Positions 31,951-45,291 are shown, counted from the stretch's first letter. The stretch: DNA of 64,000 nucleotides from Apricaphanius iberus (GCA_028564705.1 JAPXFQ010001677.1:124001-188000); one strand, 5' to 3'. Notes: generated by a model from the sequence alone, not told the origin. Made by a program: numbers and translations.

Positions 31951-32530
31951 GGGGGGGGTCTAATGAGTCCAACAGGATAGATGCAAAAGCCATCCATCCC
32001 CATCTTAAATGCCAATTGAGTGCAGTCTTTCTTCCGCTGATCTCTGACCTTTGAGCTGTTCTGGTTTGACTTTACACAGGCTGATGTGAAGACAAAGATC
32101 TGGTGCGTGGAGAGAGCGCACCTGGGCATAGGCACTGAATCAATTAAAAAGAAAAGTAGGAAAGAATAGCACAGAGTAACTGCTTCAAGAGTCATCAGAG
32201 CTGGGAATGTTAAAATAAGCTAGCCGAGTAAAAAGTCTGCTCTGAACATCTGAATGCCAAAATCAGTGAAATACTTCCATTCCCTAAATGCAAGAATACA
32301 GTTTAATAAAAGTATTAATACCCAAATGAACATTTAGTCACTTTGCAAACACACATCTTTACATAATAGTCATACACAAAGAAGAGCGAAGTGGACACAA
32401 AATCAGAAAAATGTGGCATGTGTCATAAGGTGCCTCTTTAACCCTAATACCCCTAAATAAAATCCAGTCCTTCAATAATCACCCAATCATTAGAGTTAAA
32501 TAATGTAATTATAGCTTCAGCTGGTCTGTA
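31950..32530. other. intronic DNA, nothing recognised
   Basis: No motif-bearing frame or repeat end seen. Confidence 0.4.
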
Positions 32531-32534
32531 AAGG

Positions 32535-33060
32535 CCTCACAGGTTTGTTTAAGAAGATTCTTGAGAAAAACAGACTGGACCATGATGGCGACGGCATCAT
32601 GCTGCGGGCTTTTAGGCTGCAGAAGACTTGAGACTTAGCCCAAGAACAGCCTGAACATGTAATTTAGAAATAGTAGGGAAAAGATAAAAAGCCTGTTTAC
32701 CTGATAGTTCCTCTTCAAATGTATGTATTAATCTATCATACAAAACGAAAAAATCCCTAACAAAATCCTGAAATTAGGCTCCACTTCGACCAAAATTTTA
32801 AAATCAGGGAACATTTCTCCAACTGAAGTGTTTAGAAGTCAGAAAGACTCTCTAAACCTACAACCTATCATACGTATCAGATGTATTTAGAACGGTGTCC
32901 AGATATGAGATGATGCTCAGATGCTCTCATGGGAGTCTTTCTTTTGATTGATTTAGTTACCTGTCTTCTGTCTGGTATCTGCGCATTTGAACCAAGTACT
33001 CAGAGGTGTGAATACTATTCTGTCAAATGACAGAGGGGAAATATTCGCTTAACTTCGACC
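32535..33060 (+). mobile_element. decayed Tc1-like fragment, related to 46.8-47.6 kb
   Basis: GATGGCGACGGCATCATGCT with CTGCAGAAGACTTGAGACTT follows the Tc1 pattern GGSIMLWG...CRRLET. The later part (CAGGGAACATTTCTCC...GAAGTCAGAAAGACTCTCT...GACAGAGGGGAAATATTCGC) matches 47020-47090 and 47520-47590 in order. Confidence 0.6.
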
Positions 33061-33930
33061 CCTGGCTGTAATACAATCAAATGTGGGAAAAGGTCTCGAG
33101 AACTTTGAGCACTCTGAGACATCCAAATAGGAGCAAACCTCAAGGAGAAGAGGGAAGGAGACGCCAGGGAAAAATAAAACTTTCTATCCTTTAACTTCTA
33201 AATAATTCAAAAGAAGCAAAATTCATTGGGAGGCACCCATTAATCATTTTATGGCCAACTGATTAACAACAGGAGGAATCCAAAGGCCACTTGAAAATAG
33301 TGGGAAAGGTCGTCGTTTTCGCTGAGCATCAAATTCACAGCTAACACCATTCTGAAGGCCAGATAATATATAGCGTGAGAAGGGATTTAGGCAAGCAGGG
33401 GACTAATAGAAAGTTTAGGAGGCCACATAGATAAAGTGGATTTACAGCTAGTGAGGGGGAGAGCAGGAGGCTTTAAAAGTCCTGCTTGGGTGGAATACAC
33501 TACCTTCTCTTAATTGTTTTTAATGCCCAGTGAAGGGAGCTTATTCGAGTGTGTCAGTCACTGAAGTGATTGTGAAACCACCCGGTCAGCCCTCTTCAGT
33601 CTGTCACATCTGTGCCAACACGAACACGGCCTAATCCCCATTCTGCTTCTACCACTACTGCTGCTGCTAAAGGCCACGTTGTCATAAAACTGTTGTTTCT
33701 GTGCCACAGGAAATACAGCCTTTATACGCTGATCCTGTCTCTTATCTGACCTTAGTTTGAGCTCTTTATCTGATCGAAAATGAGCTGTGGTCTTCAGAAC
33801 CCGTCTGCAGGAAAAGATTGAGGAATGAGAGGAGAGATCTTTACCTAAAACGTCTCACTTCTACGCCGGACACTGTTTAGAACTGGTTATATTTCTCTTT
33901 TCTGTCCAATATTAATTATGATGCATCTCA
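33061..33930. other. non-repetitive intron stretch
   Basis: No repeat or exon recognised. Composition is moderate and not low-complexity; contains TTAATCATTTTATGGCC and ACTGATTAAC motifs at 33240-33270. A candidate place for conserved non-coding sequence, which cannot be judged from one genome. Confidence 0.35.
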
Positions 33931-33937
33931 ATAAATG

Positions 33938-34284
33938 AGGGATGCAACAATTACACTTTTTACAACCAATACCATGGTTATACTTGGATCTGCCGATTAC
34001 CAATGCTGATACGTCTCCCACAAAAAAAAAATTAAATGAATTGGAAGACTGGTTTTTATTTTATTATCTGCTTGATACAACAAATTATGGTGAATTAGAT
34101 TAAAAAAATTATGTTAATAAAAAAAAAAAACACATAAAATTTCAGGTAAAAATTGTGTGTGAAAATTTTGCAGTCTCCACATTTTAAGTATCAGTTCATG
34201 GTATCGGTTACCTGTAACTGAGCCCGATAGGAGTAAATTAGAACGGTATCAGCCTGATACCCGATAACAGTATTTTGCATCCCT
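33938..34284 (-). mobile_element. hAT-like MITE, CGATA-rich family, copy 2
   Basis: Starts AGGGATGCAACAATTACACTTTTTAC and ends TTTTGCATCCCT, the reverse orientation of copy 1. Shares the GATACT..GGATCTG, GGAAGACTGGTTTTTATT and AGTATCAGTTCATGGTATCGG blocks. Confidence 0.75.
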
Positions 34285-35515
34285 TTAATAAATAACTATA
34301 TAATCCACAAGTTAATGTATTGTCTTAATTTAACTGAAAAGTGAAACATTTAAATAGATTCATTTAAAAAAAACATCCGCATTTCCTTGATTCTACATTT
34401 TATGCAACAGCTTATTCTTGATTGATTTATTGATTAAATAAAGTCCTGAACACAAACTGTATGTCTCTGATGGTTTTAGGTTCACTGAATCTGGAAACTT
34501 TCTCCCAAACTCTTAATTGTTCGTCATGTAGCCTCGCTTTTTGTGCATCTTTTTTTGACACACCTTTTTCCACTCAACTTGTTAACAGCCACCTTCAGCA
34601 TTTATCTTTAGAGCCTTATCCTCCTGGTGGAAGGTAACAGTGACTGGTCAACCCACAGAGTATATAATCAGATAACCAGAATAGAAAATTTTTGTATAAA
34701 AAATGTTTCGTTGGTTCCACAAAACATTTGAAATTCCTAAGCAACTTAATTTCTATTTTTTATTACCCTTGAGCTATAAACATAGAAATTACCAAAAAAA
34801 GGGCTGAAACAGATCCCTCTACGTGGAAAAAAATCGATCTAAAACCTAATAGGTTTTGAAATAGAGAAAAAAGTTACCATCCATCCATCCATCCATCCAA
34901 CCGTCGGGACGGGATATACAGCCAGGATGTGGTTCTCTGATGACTTTCAAATCGCTGATAATTACTTTTTTCTATTTTTCTGATTCACGTACTCTGCTAA
35001 TATTGCCCCATTAGGTCATTGATAATTCCCACGGCAGCACTGTATCAGAAGAGTTCCTCATTTTCTCCACAGTATTTACCGTGTGCTTCTGGATCACTTA
35101 CGTGAGCAGATTCAAACAGACGCTGTTGGCTATACTCAGACTACCGTCATCTCGATTCGTTTAAGCGTTGCTGTAGTTTCCTTAACTATCATGTCATTGT
35201 TAGGCAACCAAGTCTGACATATGACAGCGCTCCAGGTCCAAAACTCTTTCATATTTAATCCATTTTGTAGGTGGATAAAGTTTCTTTGCAGCTTAGTTTT
35301 TCCAAACGTCTCTCCTAGTTAGGAACCACCAAACACAGTCAAAACCCATCAGCAGCCTTCACTTGATGGTCTGCGCATACATGCAGCACAGAGATGCTTC
35401 CCAACACCTCAGACATCCCTCTGAATGTTGCGTTCATATTCCAGGCCTTAAAGGTACAAATTGTAGTGGTGTATTTTTAGAGCACTTTCTTGGGAAAGAG
35501 AGAGATGTGTCTCTG
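34285..35515. other. intronic DNA with a short (CCAT)n tract
   Basis: 34877-34898 is a CCAT repeat, probably a SINE/L2 tail remnant. Nothing else recognised. Confidence 0.4.
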
Positions 35516-35516
35516 C

Positions 35517-36110
35517 CAGGGCCGGCCCAAATTCTTATGGGGGCTTAAGCAGGTTTTAAATCAGAGGGGGCCTCCTTTCTGTTACAATTAATAAACACAA
35601 TAATAGTGCTTCAATCAAGATTTGGTCTAATCTGAGAAAGAGTTTATTTGTTTGTTCCTGGAAAATAAATCAGTGGTAATGGTTAATATTATCTAAGACA
35701 ACCTAGAAATGTTAAACTAAAGGATCAGATTGTAACAATGGTTACACAGCAATCAAACAATGAATGTGAAAAAGTAATTTAAAAGTTTAGTTTTAATATG
35801 ATGGTATATTTGTGCATTTTAATCATTTAGATATATTAGTTTTAAATATTTTTGCATTTTTTTTGTAAAATAATAATAGAATTTTAATTAACTTTTTTTT
35901 TAAATAAAATAATTAGTTACAAAGAAACTGGCCTAGTTACCACACAAAAATGTAAACAACTGAAATTATCTTTTAATAATCTACAGTGAAAGAAAACATA
36001 ATCAAATTTCGTAAATTTTAACATCTAGTCTGTTGAATTTCAGCATTCATGGGGGACCTTGGATGGGATTGGTTGGCCCTAAGCAACCACATAGTTTGCT
36101 TCTGCCTTGG
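35517..36110. mobile_element. possible hAT-like element (CAGGGCCGGCCC family)
   Basis: CAGGGCCGGCCCAAATTCTTATGGGGGC at left is a common fish element terminus. GGTTGGCCCTAAGCAACC near 36073 may be the mirrored end. AT-rich interior without coding capacity. Confidence 0.4.
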
Positions 36111-36834
36111 GCAGGTTCTGGTCTCTGCGAATGAGTGTGGGACCTTATAACAAGCTGAGGGGAGGGGGGTCATTCTAGTAGTCCAGAAGCTGTAAGGGAG
36201 CTTACAGATAAAGGTGATGGAAAAGAGGTCAGCTATGAGGTGTGTGGAGGAGAGCAGAATATTAAAATCAGGAGAGAATAGAAAACACCAGAGTACTGAG
36301 TGAGAGAAAGAGTTGGCTCGGAGAAAAAGATGAAGGAGAAAATAGGTTGTGACCCCTCTTCCGAATGGTTGGCTCAGAAGATTATCAGCAGCTGCAGTAA
36401 ATGACTCGGCGACATGGAGCCAGCCGATTTCAAACCTCTTCAATCTCCTGCGTATCAACCAGGGGGTCAGACTGTGCAGGTGGAACACTGGAGGACATTT
36501 TACACACTGATCACTCAGAGAGGTGATGACCTGTGGTGAAGAGGGGCCGCTTCTGTCACTTTAGGCTGTGCTCCTTATGTTTGTCACCCGACCTCCGTGA
36601 CCCAGCCAGGAGTGAAAGACGGATACAGGTTCAGAAACAAAAACTTTCAGCCCTACTTTCGGTCTATAATCAGTGCCAATTTATTAGCTACACCTGTCTG
36701 AATGCTTGTTAAGACAAATTGTAAAATCAGCTAATCAAATGGTTTTCTTTGTTCTGTTTTACTTTAGAAGGTTTATTTTGAATCTCTTTTGTTCTCTTCC
36801 CTCTCTTCACTGGGATTTATATTTAAAATTTAGG
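36111..36834. other. no recognised gene or repeat
   Basis: A 156-codon minus frame (36018-36488) has no family motif and overlaps repeat-like sequence. Confidence 0.35.
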
Positions 36835-37800
36835 TTCCTTTGCTCTCATTCTCTTTTATCTTTATTTAGTTTCTAGTTTGTCCTACATCTTATTTAGGAT
36901 TGTTTTCTGTCCAGTTTCCTTTCTTGTTCATTCTCTTCCTGTTTTTCTGCCCCTGCCCCAGCTACTGATTGGGCGTCTCTCAATGCCAAGGCACCTCGCC
37001 TCCCAAGGCAATACCTCGGTAGGTGAGGCGCCTTGCTTACGAGGACGAGAACAGGTAAATGGAACAGACTTACCTCACATGGAAGTGGTCGCCAACTTAT
37101 GTGCTCCGTTTACGTCCCACCTATCATAGTAGCAAAGTAGCGCAGCAACGTTCCTTAAGCCATGGAACTGGAAATGTAAAACGAGCGTTTTACTGTTTTT
37201 AATTGTGTAAAAGTTTATTAAATCAAATGTGGAAGTAATGTGTTATTTACTGGTAGCAACCGAAGCTGCCACTACTAAACAACTAACCAACCATATATAA
37301 TTGCTTTAGATAAAAAAAAACCCAAACATTTTAGATATAATCCTGATAGCTACAATTAGTTGACTTACATTTAAACAGAAAATTTACGTACCGTGCTGTA
37401 TTCTGGGAAATTTTAGACAGAGGGAAGGCTTCGAGGCACCTCCCATGTATCCTTGGTCAGTTAGCTAAACGGCTAACAAACGGAGGACAGATTCCTCAGT
37501 AGCACATAAACATTGGAACACGCCATGGCGTTCCCTGACGAATTATCTCCTAGGCAACCGGGGCGGGACCAAGGCATCAAGGCGAGGTTCCTTGGCATTG
37601 TGAAACACCCATTGTTTCCACCTGCCCTGTCCTTCTCACCTGTAACCGCTTTCACTAATTAAACCTCAGGTTTCTCTGTCACTTCCACATGCCTCCTCGG
37701 TGCATTTAAGCTCCCTGGTTCTCTTAGCTCTTCCATAGACCCTCATCAACCCTGCCTGTTCTCTGGGCCTTGTACTTTTGATAGCCTCATGATAGGTTCT
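36835..37800 (+). mobile_element. LTR-like sequence interrupted by a MITE
   Basis: Pyrimidine-rich halves (36835-36967 and 37611-37800) join across the MITE. The joined order (TTTCTGCCCC..., TTTCCACCTGCCCTGTCCTT, CACCTGTAACC, GGTGCATTTAAGCTCC) resembles the U3 of teleost LTR elements, with CATTTAAG as promoter. Boundaries are unclear. Confidence 0.45.
36971..37610. mobile_element. 640-bp MITE with 3-bp target duplication (Harbinger-like)
   Basis: Inverted ends: GGGCGTCTCTCAATGCCAAGG at left (36971 on) and CCTTGGCATTGTGAAACACCC at right. Flanked by ATT at 36968-36970 and 37611-37613. A 3-bp duplication is the PIF/Harbinger pattern. No ORF of note. Confidence 0.75.
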
Positions 37801-38750
37801 GTAAGTTTTTCCATCCTCTTTTTCATTAAAAACTTGTAGCTTCTTGTAGACAACAGCCGCCCTGAGCTGCAGCTCGGGGAGGACGCCCCAGATAGCAGCT
37901 GCAAAGTGGACATGCCTGTGGAAATGAGGATGATTCTACTGATAAAAAACACATAAACAAAGATGCTCCTTCACCAAAGAGAAAAACGCTTGCTATAGTT
38001 TGCAAATTTTGCAGCCATGATGTTCCTGCCGGTCCGACCCATAAAAATGTCCAGGCGGCATGCAGGACTTTTCTGTTTGTGCCATTTTAAGTGGTCCGTT
38101 TTGAACACTTTTGGATTACTATTGATTTGGCCCGTTCTACACTGGCAACCCCTTACATTTAGTCTTCTTGACGTGGTGAAGATGACTTGCAGAAGTTGAA
38201 CCTGAGCACTAGAATAGAAAAGAAGACCCCATGAAATTGCTAAATTATGCAAGTACAGTTGTTGGTGCCAGAAGGGCTGGTCTGCGATGATTTTAACCTT
38301 CAACCATCACCTGGGTTTACAGAGAATGGTCTGAAAAAGACCATCCTGTTGATGTTGATCATTTTCTAATATTAATCCACTTGATAAATATGATTAATAT
38401 GACATCTTCAAATCGGCCTACATTTTGTTCAGCCTCCAAATGTGAAAGTATTATTTAACAGCAGGGATTTCTCCTGGTCAGATGATAAAACTGCTCTTGA
38501 TTTGCTAAAGCAGCAGCATAAAGAAACTCCAAACTCCCCAGATCCCACTCTGATTAAGCATCAGTGGGATGTGTGGGCCCAGCCTGATTCACAGCAGTCC
38601 CGGCCTAGAAGCCCTGCTGCCAGCCAGACGAAACAGGAGATGCCCAGACGTCCAGTAGCCATGCCCACATGGGTAGAACGGCTCTGATCCAGTTCAAGAT
38701 ATCAGGGAGGTGGGGTTTGTAACACAACTGATCCGCAAGTAAAGGTGAAA
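37801..38750. other. no recognised gene or repeat
   Basis: Frames of 60-110 codons without motifs. 38442-38687 opens an 81-codon plus frame rich in Pro, Gln and Ser; it is not recognised. Confidence 0.35.
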
Positions 38751-38754
38751 CTGG

Positions 38755-40200
38755 AAAAATGAGTATATTGTGCAGAAAAGTTCATTATTTTCCATTCAGT
38801 TATTCAACATAAAAGGCAGACGAATAGATGATATAGACGCATTATATGCAAAGTGAGTTTTCAATCCCATATTAGTTAGAATTTTGATGAGTTTGGGCTT
38901 ACAGCGGTCGAAAACCGCAAGTATCCGGAAATTAAAATATTATCAAAATATTTAATGTTATCGGCTCAAAGTGTCCGACTGGAATCTGCTAATTAATCCA
39001 AAAAAGCTTGAAAGGGTTCCTGACCCTTTGAATGTTCTCACAGTCTCTTTTGGGCTTACAGCTGTTGAAAACCCCAATTTCAAAATCTCAGAAAATGTAA
39101 ATATTACTTTAAATCAATAAAACAAGGATTTTAAATGTAATCTTCCATATGCAGTCAGTACAGCGTAGCATGGATGCTCTCACCTTGTGGCTCTGCTGAG
39201 GTGTTATGGAAGATCAGGATGCTTCACTAGAAGCCTTCAGCTCTTCTGCATTGTTCTGTCTCATCTCTCTCATCTTTCTCTTGGCGATTCTCCATGAGGT
39301 TCAGCTCAGGGCCAGTTTGCTGGTCAGTCAAACCCAGTATCCCATCATAATCATTAAAACAGGTTCTGGTACTTTGGGCAGTGTAGGCAGGTGCAAGGTT
39401 CTGCTGGAAAATGAAGTCAGCATCTCCATAAAGCTGGTCAGCAGAAGGAAGCATGGAGGGCTCCAACATGTCCTAGTAGATGGCTGTGTTGACTCTGGAG
39501 TTAATACAGCCCAGCGGATACACACTCCTCAAATCAACACAGACGGTGGGAACCTCAATCTGGACTTCAGCCATCTCGGATTGTGCTTCTTCCTTCTTCA
39601 TCCAGACTCTGGGGCTTTGGTTTCCAAATGAGATGCAACATTTGCTCTCAACAGAAGAAAGGACTTTGGACCACTGAGCAACAAACCAGCATTGGCTTGT
39701 TAAGAGGAACAGGACATGATCCTGGTTCTGTCTGTGTGTGGTGGATCTTGATGCACTAACTCCAGCCTCAGTCCACGTCTTGTGAAGGTCCTCAACACGT
39801 CTGACTGGTCTTAACCTGACATGCGCTCATCCCTGCTGCTTCTGCAACTTTTCCTTCCACATAACTTTCTATGAATGTGCTTTGATACAGCACACAACTT
39901 CTTTTGTAATGACCTTTTTAAGGTTTTCATCAGTCATCCCCATGATTGTGATTTCTACTGAACCAGACTTAGACCATTCAAAGGCTCACAAACCCTTTCA
40001 CGCTGTTTCGGGCACTTTGAGCAAAAAAAACATGAAGTCTTTGATAATTTTCACATTTTCTGATATTTGGGGTTCAATACAAGGTTAACATATCTCACTC
40101 TGCACATAATAAGTGTATATAATTTATTAGTTTAACCTTTAAAGTTGAATTACTGAAATCAATGAACTTTTGCAAGATATTCACATTTTTTAGTGTTACC
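38755..40200 (-). mobile_element. near full-length decayed Tc1-like transposon
   Basis: Mirrored ends: AAAAGTTCATTATTTTCCATTCAG at left and TACTGAAATCAATGAACTTTTGC at right, with a second matched zone (CCCCAATTTCAAAATCTCAG.AAATGT / CATTTTCTGATATTTGGGG). The minus strand carries transposase pieces: MLEPSMLPSADQLYGDADFI and FQQNLAPAYTAQSTRT in one frame (39370-39469), the NLMENR region (39290-39310), and the upstream part in other frames. Stops and frameshifts make it inactive. Confidence 0.82.
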
Positions 40201-40233
40201 TGCGTACATTTGCTTTTTCCAATTAACACTAAA

Positions 40234-40358
40234 CTGCAACAGACTGGCGTCCTGTTCAGAGTGTACCCTGCCTAACGCCTGATAATTGCTGGGATAGGCT
40301 CCAGCTCCCCCGTGACCCTGAATTGGATAAGCGGTTAAGAAAATGGATGGATGGATGG
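40234..40358 (+). mobile_element. 5'-truncated SINE/L2 tail
   Basis: GACTGGCGTCCTGTTCAGAG, ATTGCTGGGATAGGCTCCAGC, GCGGTTAAGAAAATGG and (ATGG)n. Exact 13-bp target duplication AATTAACACTAAA at 40221-40233 and 40359-40371. Confidence 0.88.
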
Positions 40359-40374
40359 AATTAACACTAAAACA

Positions 40375-41730
40375 CATCAGCACATAAATGGAATCAATAT
40401 AGCAAAATAAACAGTGAGATTTGTAAAAACTGATACAAAAAGCAGAGCTGACCTTAGAGACTGTCTTAATTGTCTCTGTTCCCTTTTTTGCAACTCAAGA
40501 CAACATGAGGCACATCAATTCTTTTGTTCACCACAACTTATTTTCCAAGGAAGACAGTGGATATTCATGTAGCTAAAGGCGTGATTTATCAATTTTTCCT
40601 TTGTGCTTTTACAACTCAGACATTCATGAAACAACGTGAGTGCTATTCCAGTTGCAGCTAGAACAATATAACAACAAAGCAAGTGTACGCATCAAAAAGG
40701 TGTAAAAATACCTCAAAGAAAAGAGACAATTTGTGTTTTCTGCACAGCAAAGGAAGCATGCGGAAAGAAGTAAAGGAGTCATTTATGAGCTCCACCTATG
40801 TCTGAAAGGGTCACATAAGTTTTGGTTTATTTATTGCATAAGCTTTCCTGCAGATAATAAATGCTTCTGCTCTCCTCATCCTTCGAGATTTTTAGGCACA
40901 AACAAAGAAAACAGAAGCCATAGGGAATGAGATTTTTTTTTTTTTAGATAATCTGTTCAGATTTATTTTTTAAAGTCACCTTGATCATCTTTTCCCTCTT
41001 TTCAGGTCCTTCATCATTCATAATAAGTTATTTAGGCTTTAAATCCAGCCCTACACAGCTGCTGAGGAGATGGATAAATTTGGTGCATTAGAAGCCATTA
41101 TGTTAAAAGAAGTGCCCTATTAAGACTTAATAAATGCTTTTGATGACACCTTTATAATGAAAATCAACTCAACTCTTCTCTAATGTAGAAACAAAAGGGC
41201 TCTGGCAGAAATCTTCATTTTCTGCATTAAAAAAAAGAAAATGCTGTCCCTGCTTTACTGTCATGGTGACATTATAATTCATAACATGCTTTAAATATTT
41301 CACATCAACATAAAAGACTAAAACTAAACTGTTAGCTTCTGTATATAAAGCTTTCCACAGTAAAACATCCCACTTCTGGTCTTCTTAGTCTCCTAAGGGG
41401 TTCCCAGTCATTACCCTGTGAACACTTTACAGCTATGCTCGTTGTATAACGAGTAAATTATTCACAGGGCTGTGATAGCGGTTGAAGCACTTTCTGGCAC
41501 CAAAAAATATTTGAAAAAATAAACAGCTTGAATTCAAAGGACTAGAATAGATGCAGAGTGTAAGGTCAAAAAGTTTTATCTGCTTATTTAAAGATTTATT
41601 TGCAGATTGGAGTCTCTGAGGAATTACAAAAAAACATAAAATTACTCCAAAAATCCAACTTAGCAAATTTGTACGTGGAGGGAGGAATTTCATGACATAG
41701 AAAAAAACACTCAAACTGGGTTTTAGTCAG
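40375..41730. other. no recognised gene or repeat
   Basis: AT-rich intron sequence with poly-T near 40931; no motif-bearing frame. Confidence 0.4.
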
Positions 41731-41734
41731 GATT

Positions 41735-41884
<150 letters not shown>

Positions 41885-41974
41885 ATCTTGGTACAAACTG
41901 AAACAGACAGCATCAAATGAAGAACATCTGATAGCTATATGGAAAGCCACTGGGCTATACTAATTGTTTGGCAT

Positions 41975-42770
41975 CTTACATCAAAAAGATAATTAGTTAC
42001 ATTAGTTACAAATTACTTTCAGCTAAATTTGAGATAGTAACTCACTTACCAGACTGTTAAAGTAATTAGTTACTCACCAAAGTAACTGTGGTGGTATTGT
42101 TCTCTAATATCTATAATATACAGTATTTTAGAACTTTTGGTATTTATTTTAACTTAATAAGACAAACAAATGTGGGTAAAAGAAAGAAAGGAAAATCTGT
42201 CCATTAATTAGTGCATATCTCTGTATCTGTAATATTGCCCAGTAAACAGAACACTATCCAGCACCTAAGTATGTAGATTAAGATGTTTGTTCTCAGAAAA
42301 AAATAAATTATATACTTAATAAAATACTCTCCTCATATAATGACTAAACCACTGCTTGTAACATAGGAGGAGAAGCTTATTGAATATTTTGTCAGATAGT
42401 CTTCCTCCTTGGAGAGAACACCAGCTTGTCAAGGCTGAAGCAAGAACTAGCGTCTGTATTTCCAGTTCGTAAACGCTACTATCATATTTCCTCGGCTCAC
42501 TGTCTTGTGCTTACAGCAGGCACAGAGCGGAAGCACCCGCCCAGCCAATCATCATCGTATTTACAGCATGTTAGAAAGCCTGACGCCACTGCACTTCGTC
42601 CAACCACATTGTAGTAAGGCGCCACTTTACATCTTCAGCAACGGTAACAGTGTTGCAACCATGGGTTAAGTAATTAACTAGATGGTTCTGTTACCTAAAA
42701 AATAACACCGTTATAATAAAACGAGATTACTCCCATTACTGCTGTTAGTAAATATTAACTTATGCAGTGA
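41975..42770. mobile_element. hAT-like element with AGTTAC-rich mirrored ends
   Basis: Left end zone ATAATTAGTTACATTAGTTAC...GTAATTAGTTACTC and right end zone GTAATTAACTAGATGG...GTTACCTAAAAAATAACACCG are the usual flanks of a widespread teleost hAT-like element. The interior has no transposase. Confidence 0.45.
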
Positions 42771-43325
42771 ATTTCATACACTAAAGTAACACACAATAAC
42801 AAAGATTGTAAAGATTTTTAGTTATTTAAGATGTAAAAGTCGTAATGAGATACAACCCTTTATAAATGTAATTTTGTATGCTATAAAAGCCATAATGGAT
42901 ATTTAGGGTCGTTGCTGGTGGATGATTTACAACTTTCCCACTTGGAATCTTGACTTTACAAGTGATCCTGACTAATTTTGGAAACTCTGACTTCTGATTA
43001 AAATCTTACCGTGGGGATAATGCTATATTCTGACCTGAAGTACTGGGACTTCATTGTGTCAAGGGGTGACTTTATCAGAACTGATAAAAATCACATGTGG
43101 GGTACTTCTAGGTTCCATCATTGGGTCCCTCCTACTTAATAACTAACATGCTCCAGCTAACTCATATTATAACAAGAAATAATATCCAAACACCACTCTG
43201 CATTACAAGGTAGCAGGTGGTTTTGAACCCATTCCAACGTTGATCAGATGCTTACGATAAACCAAGGCATGCATCGTTTTCTCCAGCAGAATAGAAACAT
43301 AAAAACAAATCATTCATTTTGGACC
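42771..43325. other. no recognised gene or repeat
   Basis: AT-rich; nothing identified. Confidence 0.4.
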
Positions 43326-43329
43326 AACA

Positions 43330-44130
43330 GAGGAACAATCAAAAGTCAACACAGCTTCAGTTAATACAGCTTAAAAACTACCAATCAGGCCCATCTTCTA
43401 GTTGCAGTAATGGACTCAGAACTGAACCTCCAAGGTCAAATAAAGATGACAACAAGGTCAGCCTTCTATCACCTGAAGAACATCTCTAGGATTACAGGAC
43501 TGATGTCACAACAGGACCTTTAAAAATTCCTCCATGCGTTTATCTTTAGTCAGATTGATTACTGCAATAGTGTCTCCACAGGTCTACCTAAAAAGTCAAT
43601 GAGACAGCTGCAGCCGATCCAGAACGCTGCTGCTGGCATCCAGAAAAGTAGAGCACATCACCCCAGTTCTAAAGTCCTTCCTCTGGCTCTCTGTAGCTCA
43701 GAGAATAGACTTCTAAATATTCCTACTAGTTTATAAATCATTGAATGGTTTAGCACCAACGCACTATAAAGATCTGTCGTATCAACTTTTACAGACAACT
43801 CAGGTCCTCTAACTCCAGTCTACTAACCATCCCTAGAATCAGAACCAAACAGGAAGAAGCAGATTTCAGCTTTGAGCCTCCCCTTACCAGGACAAAACTG
43901 AGATCCTTTAATTCAAGGCTAAAACACCATCTATTTGACTTTAATAAGAAAAAATGGAAACAACAATTTCATTCTGTTTTTCAATCTTTCTTTAATTTTT
44001 GCTATGATGTCACTTCAGTTTAGTAATTTTTAATGCTTTCATAATTTAAAGCTCCTTGAATCGTGCTGCTACTGAAACGTGCCATAAAATTAATTCAATT
44101 CAATTCAGTTCTCAATCTCAAGACACTTTA
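43330..44130 (+). mobile_element. Rex1/CR1-like LINE 3' fragment
   Basis: C-terminal RT remnants: SAFYHLKNISRITGLMSQQD (43460-43520), HAFIFSQIDYCNSVSTG, IQNAAAGIQKS, LKSFLWLSVAQRIDF (stop) IFLLVYKSLNGLAPTH, then the RTKQ...F and tail AATCGTGCTGCTACTGAAACGTGCC...AATTCAATTCAATTCAG. Stops and frameshifts throughout. A minus-strand relative is at 61215-61700. Confidence 0.82.
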
Positions 44131-44134
44131 GAAG

Positions 44135-45290
44135 AAAAGTAATTTCAATACAATTGTAAAAACCTTCCAATCATTTAAAAGCTTTCTACGTAAGGAATCC
44201 CAGCAGATTGCCTTGAGTCATTGATGTGAGGTTGTGCCTTGTGCTACTAATTAAAAACGTTAACCGTGATAGGGGTATGTTTAAACCTCACTGTTTGTTA
44301 CGAAGGTTTCACATAAGATCTGTCGTCAGAGGGACGTACAGCTCTTTTTATGATCACATATTTAACATTCTGCGCTGCTGCGGCCGGCTCGGCGTGGATG
44401 CCTTGGCTGGAAAACACAGCTGATCCTGTTCTGGGCCTTTAGAGACGCACCTGCTGATGATGCAGAGTTTGGCTTGGTTTTCTTCCTCTCAGTCTCTCTC
44501 TTCTGGGATAAACTCAAAGGCCACTTCACTGCAAAGTGACTCCAAATCAATCGTGTCAGTGAGGATTAAAGACAGACAAGCCTTTCTGTGCCTGTCCAGC
44601 ACCATCCCTGCTTTCTGCACTGACACAACTACACACGCATGAAACGCAACCACTTCCCCATCAAGACAAGACAGACACACAGACAGCTAAGACAATGGCG
44701 ATTAGACACCCCAGACTAATTCTGCTGTTGGGTATCTAATAGCCCAACAAGACTCTTCAATCAGTCTAAGAAACCACAGGCACTTCAATTATATATTGAG
44801 AATAAGTAGTAGAGCATCGGGAAGCGATGAGAGGCCTGCAATGATTGGAGACGGGGAGCATGGCCGCTCTGTAAGAGTCCATCACAAAGACAGATTAAAG
44901 CAAAGGAAAACAGGGTCTGCAAGCCAAACAGAGAACACAAAGCCCAGAGCCAGGGATGGGAGCCCGGGTCCAAAAAACACAAACAGACGCTGCCACAGAG
45001 GGGAAAAGCTTCTTTACAGAGATCTCTGCAGCCACTCTGCCTCTGTTCTTAACTGCTACAGTTTCTCATCTAAGTCAGCTGAATGAGATGCAGTGTTCCT
45101 TGTCCTCTGCAAAGATAAATCCTTGTGATGTTCCAACACAAACGCATGTTTAGACCCGCTAAGAGGGTAGGAGATACCTTACACAAGAATCAAATTGTAT
45201 ATCAAATTTACTGATACGCTTCTGACTTCTGACATGAAGACTATATGTGGCGCTGTTTGTAAAGTTACACTTAAAATTAACACCAGTAAT
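44135..45290. other. no recognised gene or repeat
   Basis: Overlapping frames (44489-44680 minus, 44796-45086 plus) have no known motif. Composition is less repetitive than most of the window. Confidence 0.35.
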
Positions 45291-45291
45291 C

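Noticed and set aside
39206..39631. 141-codon plus-strand frame
   Set aside because: Antisense to the decayed Tc1 transposase; a shadow frame.
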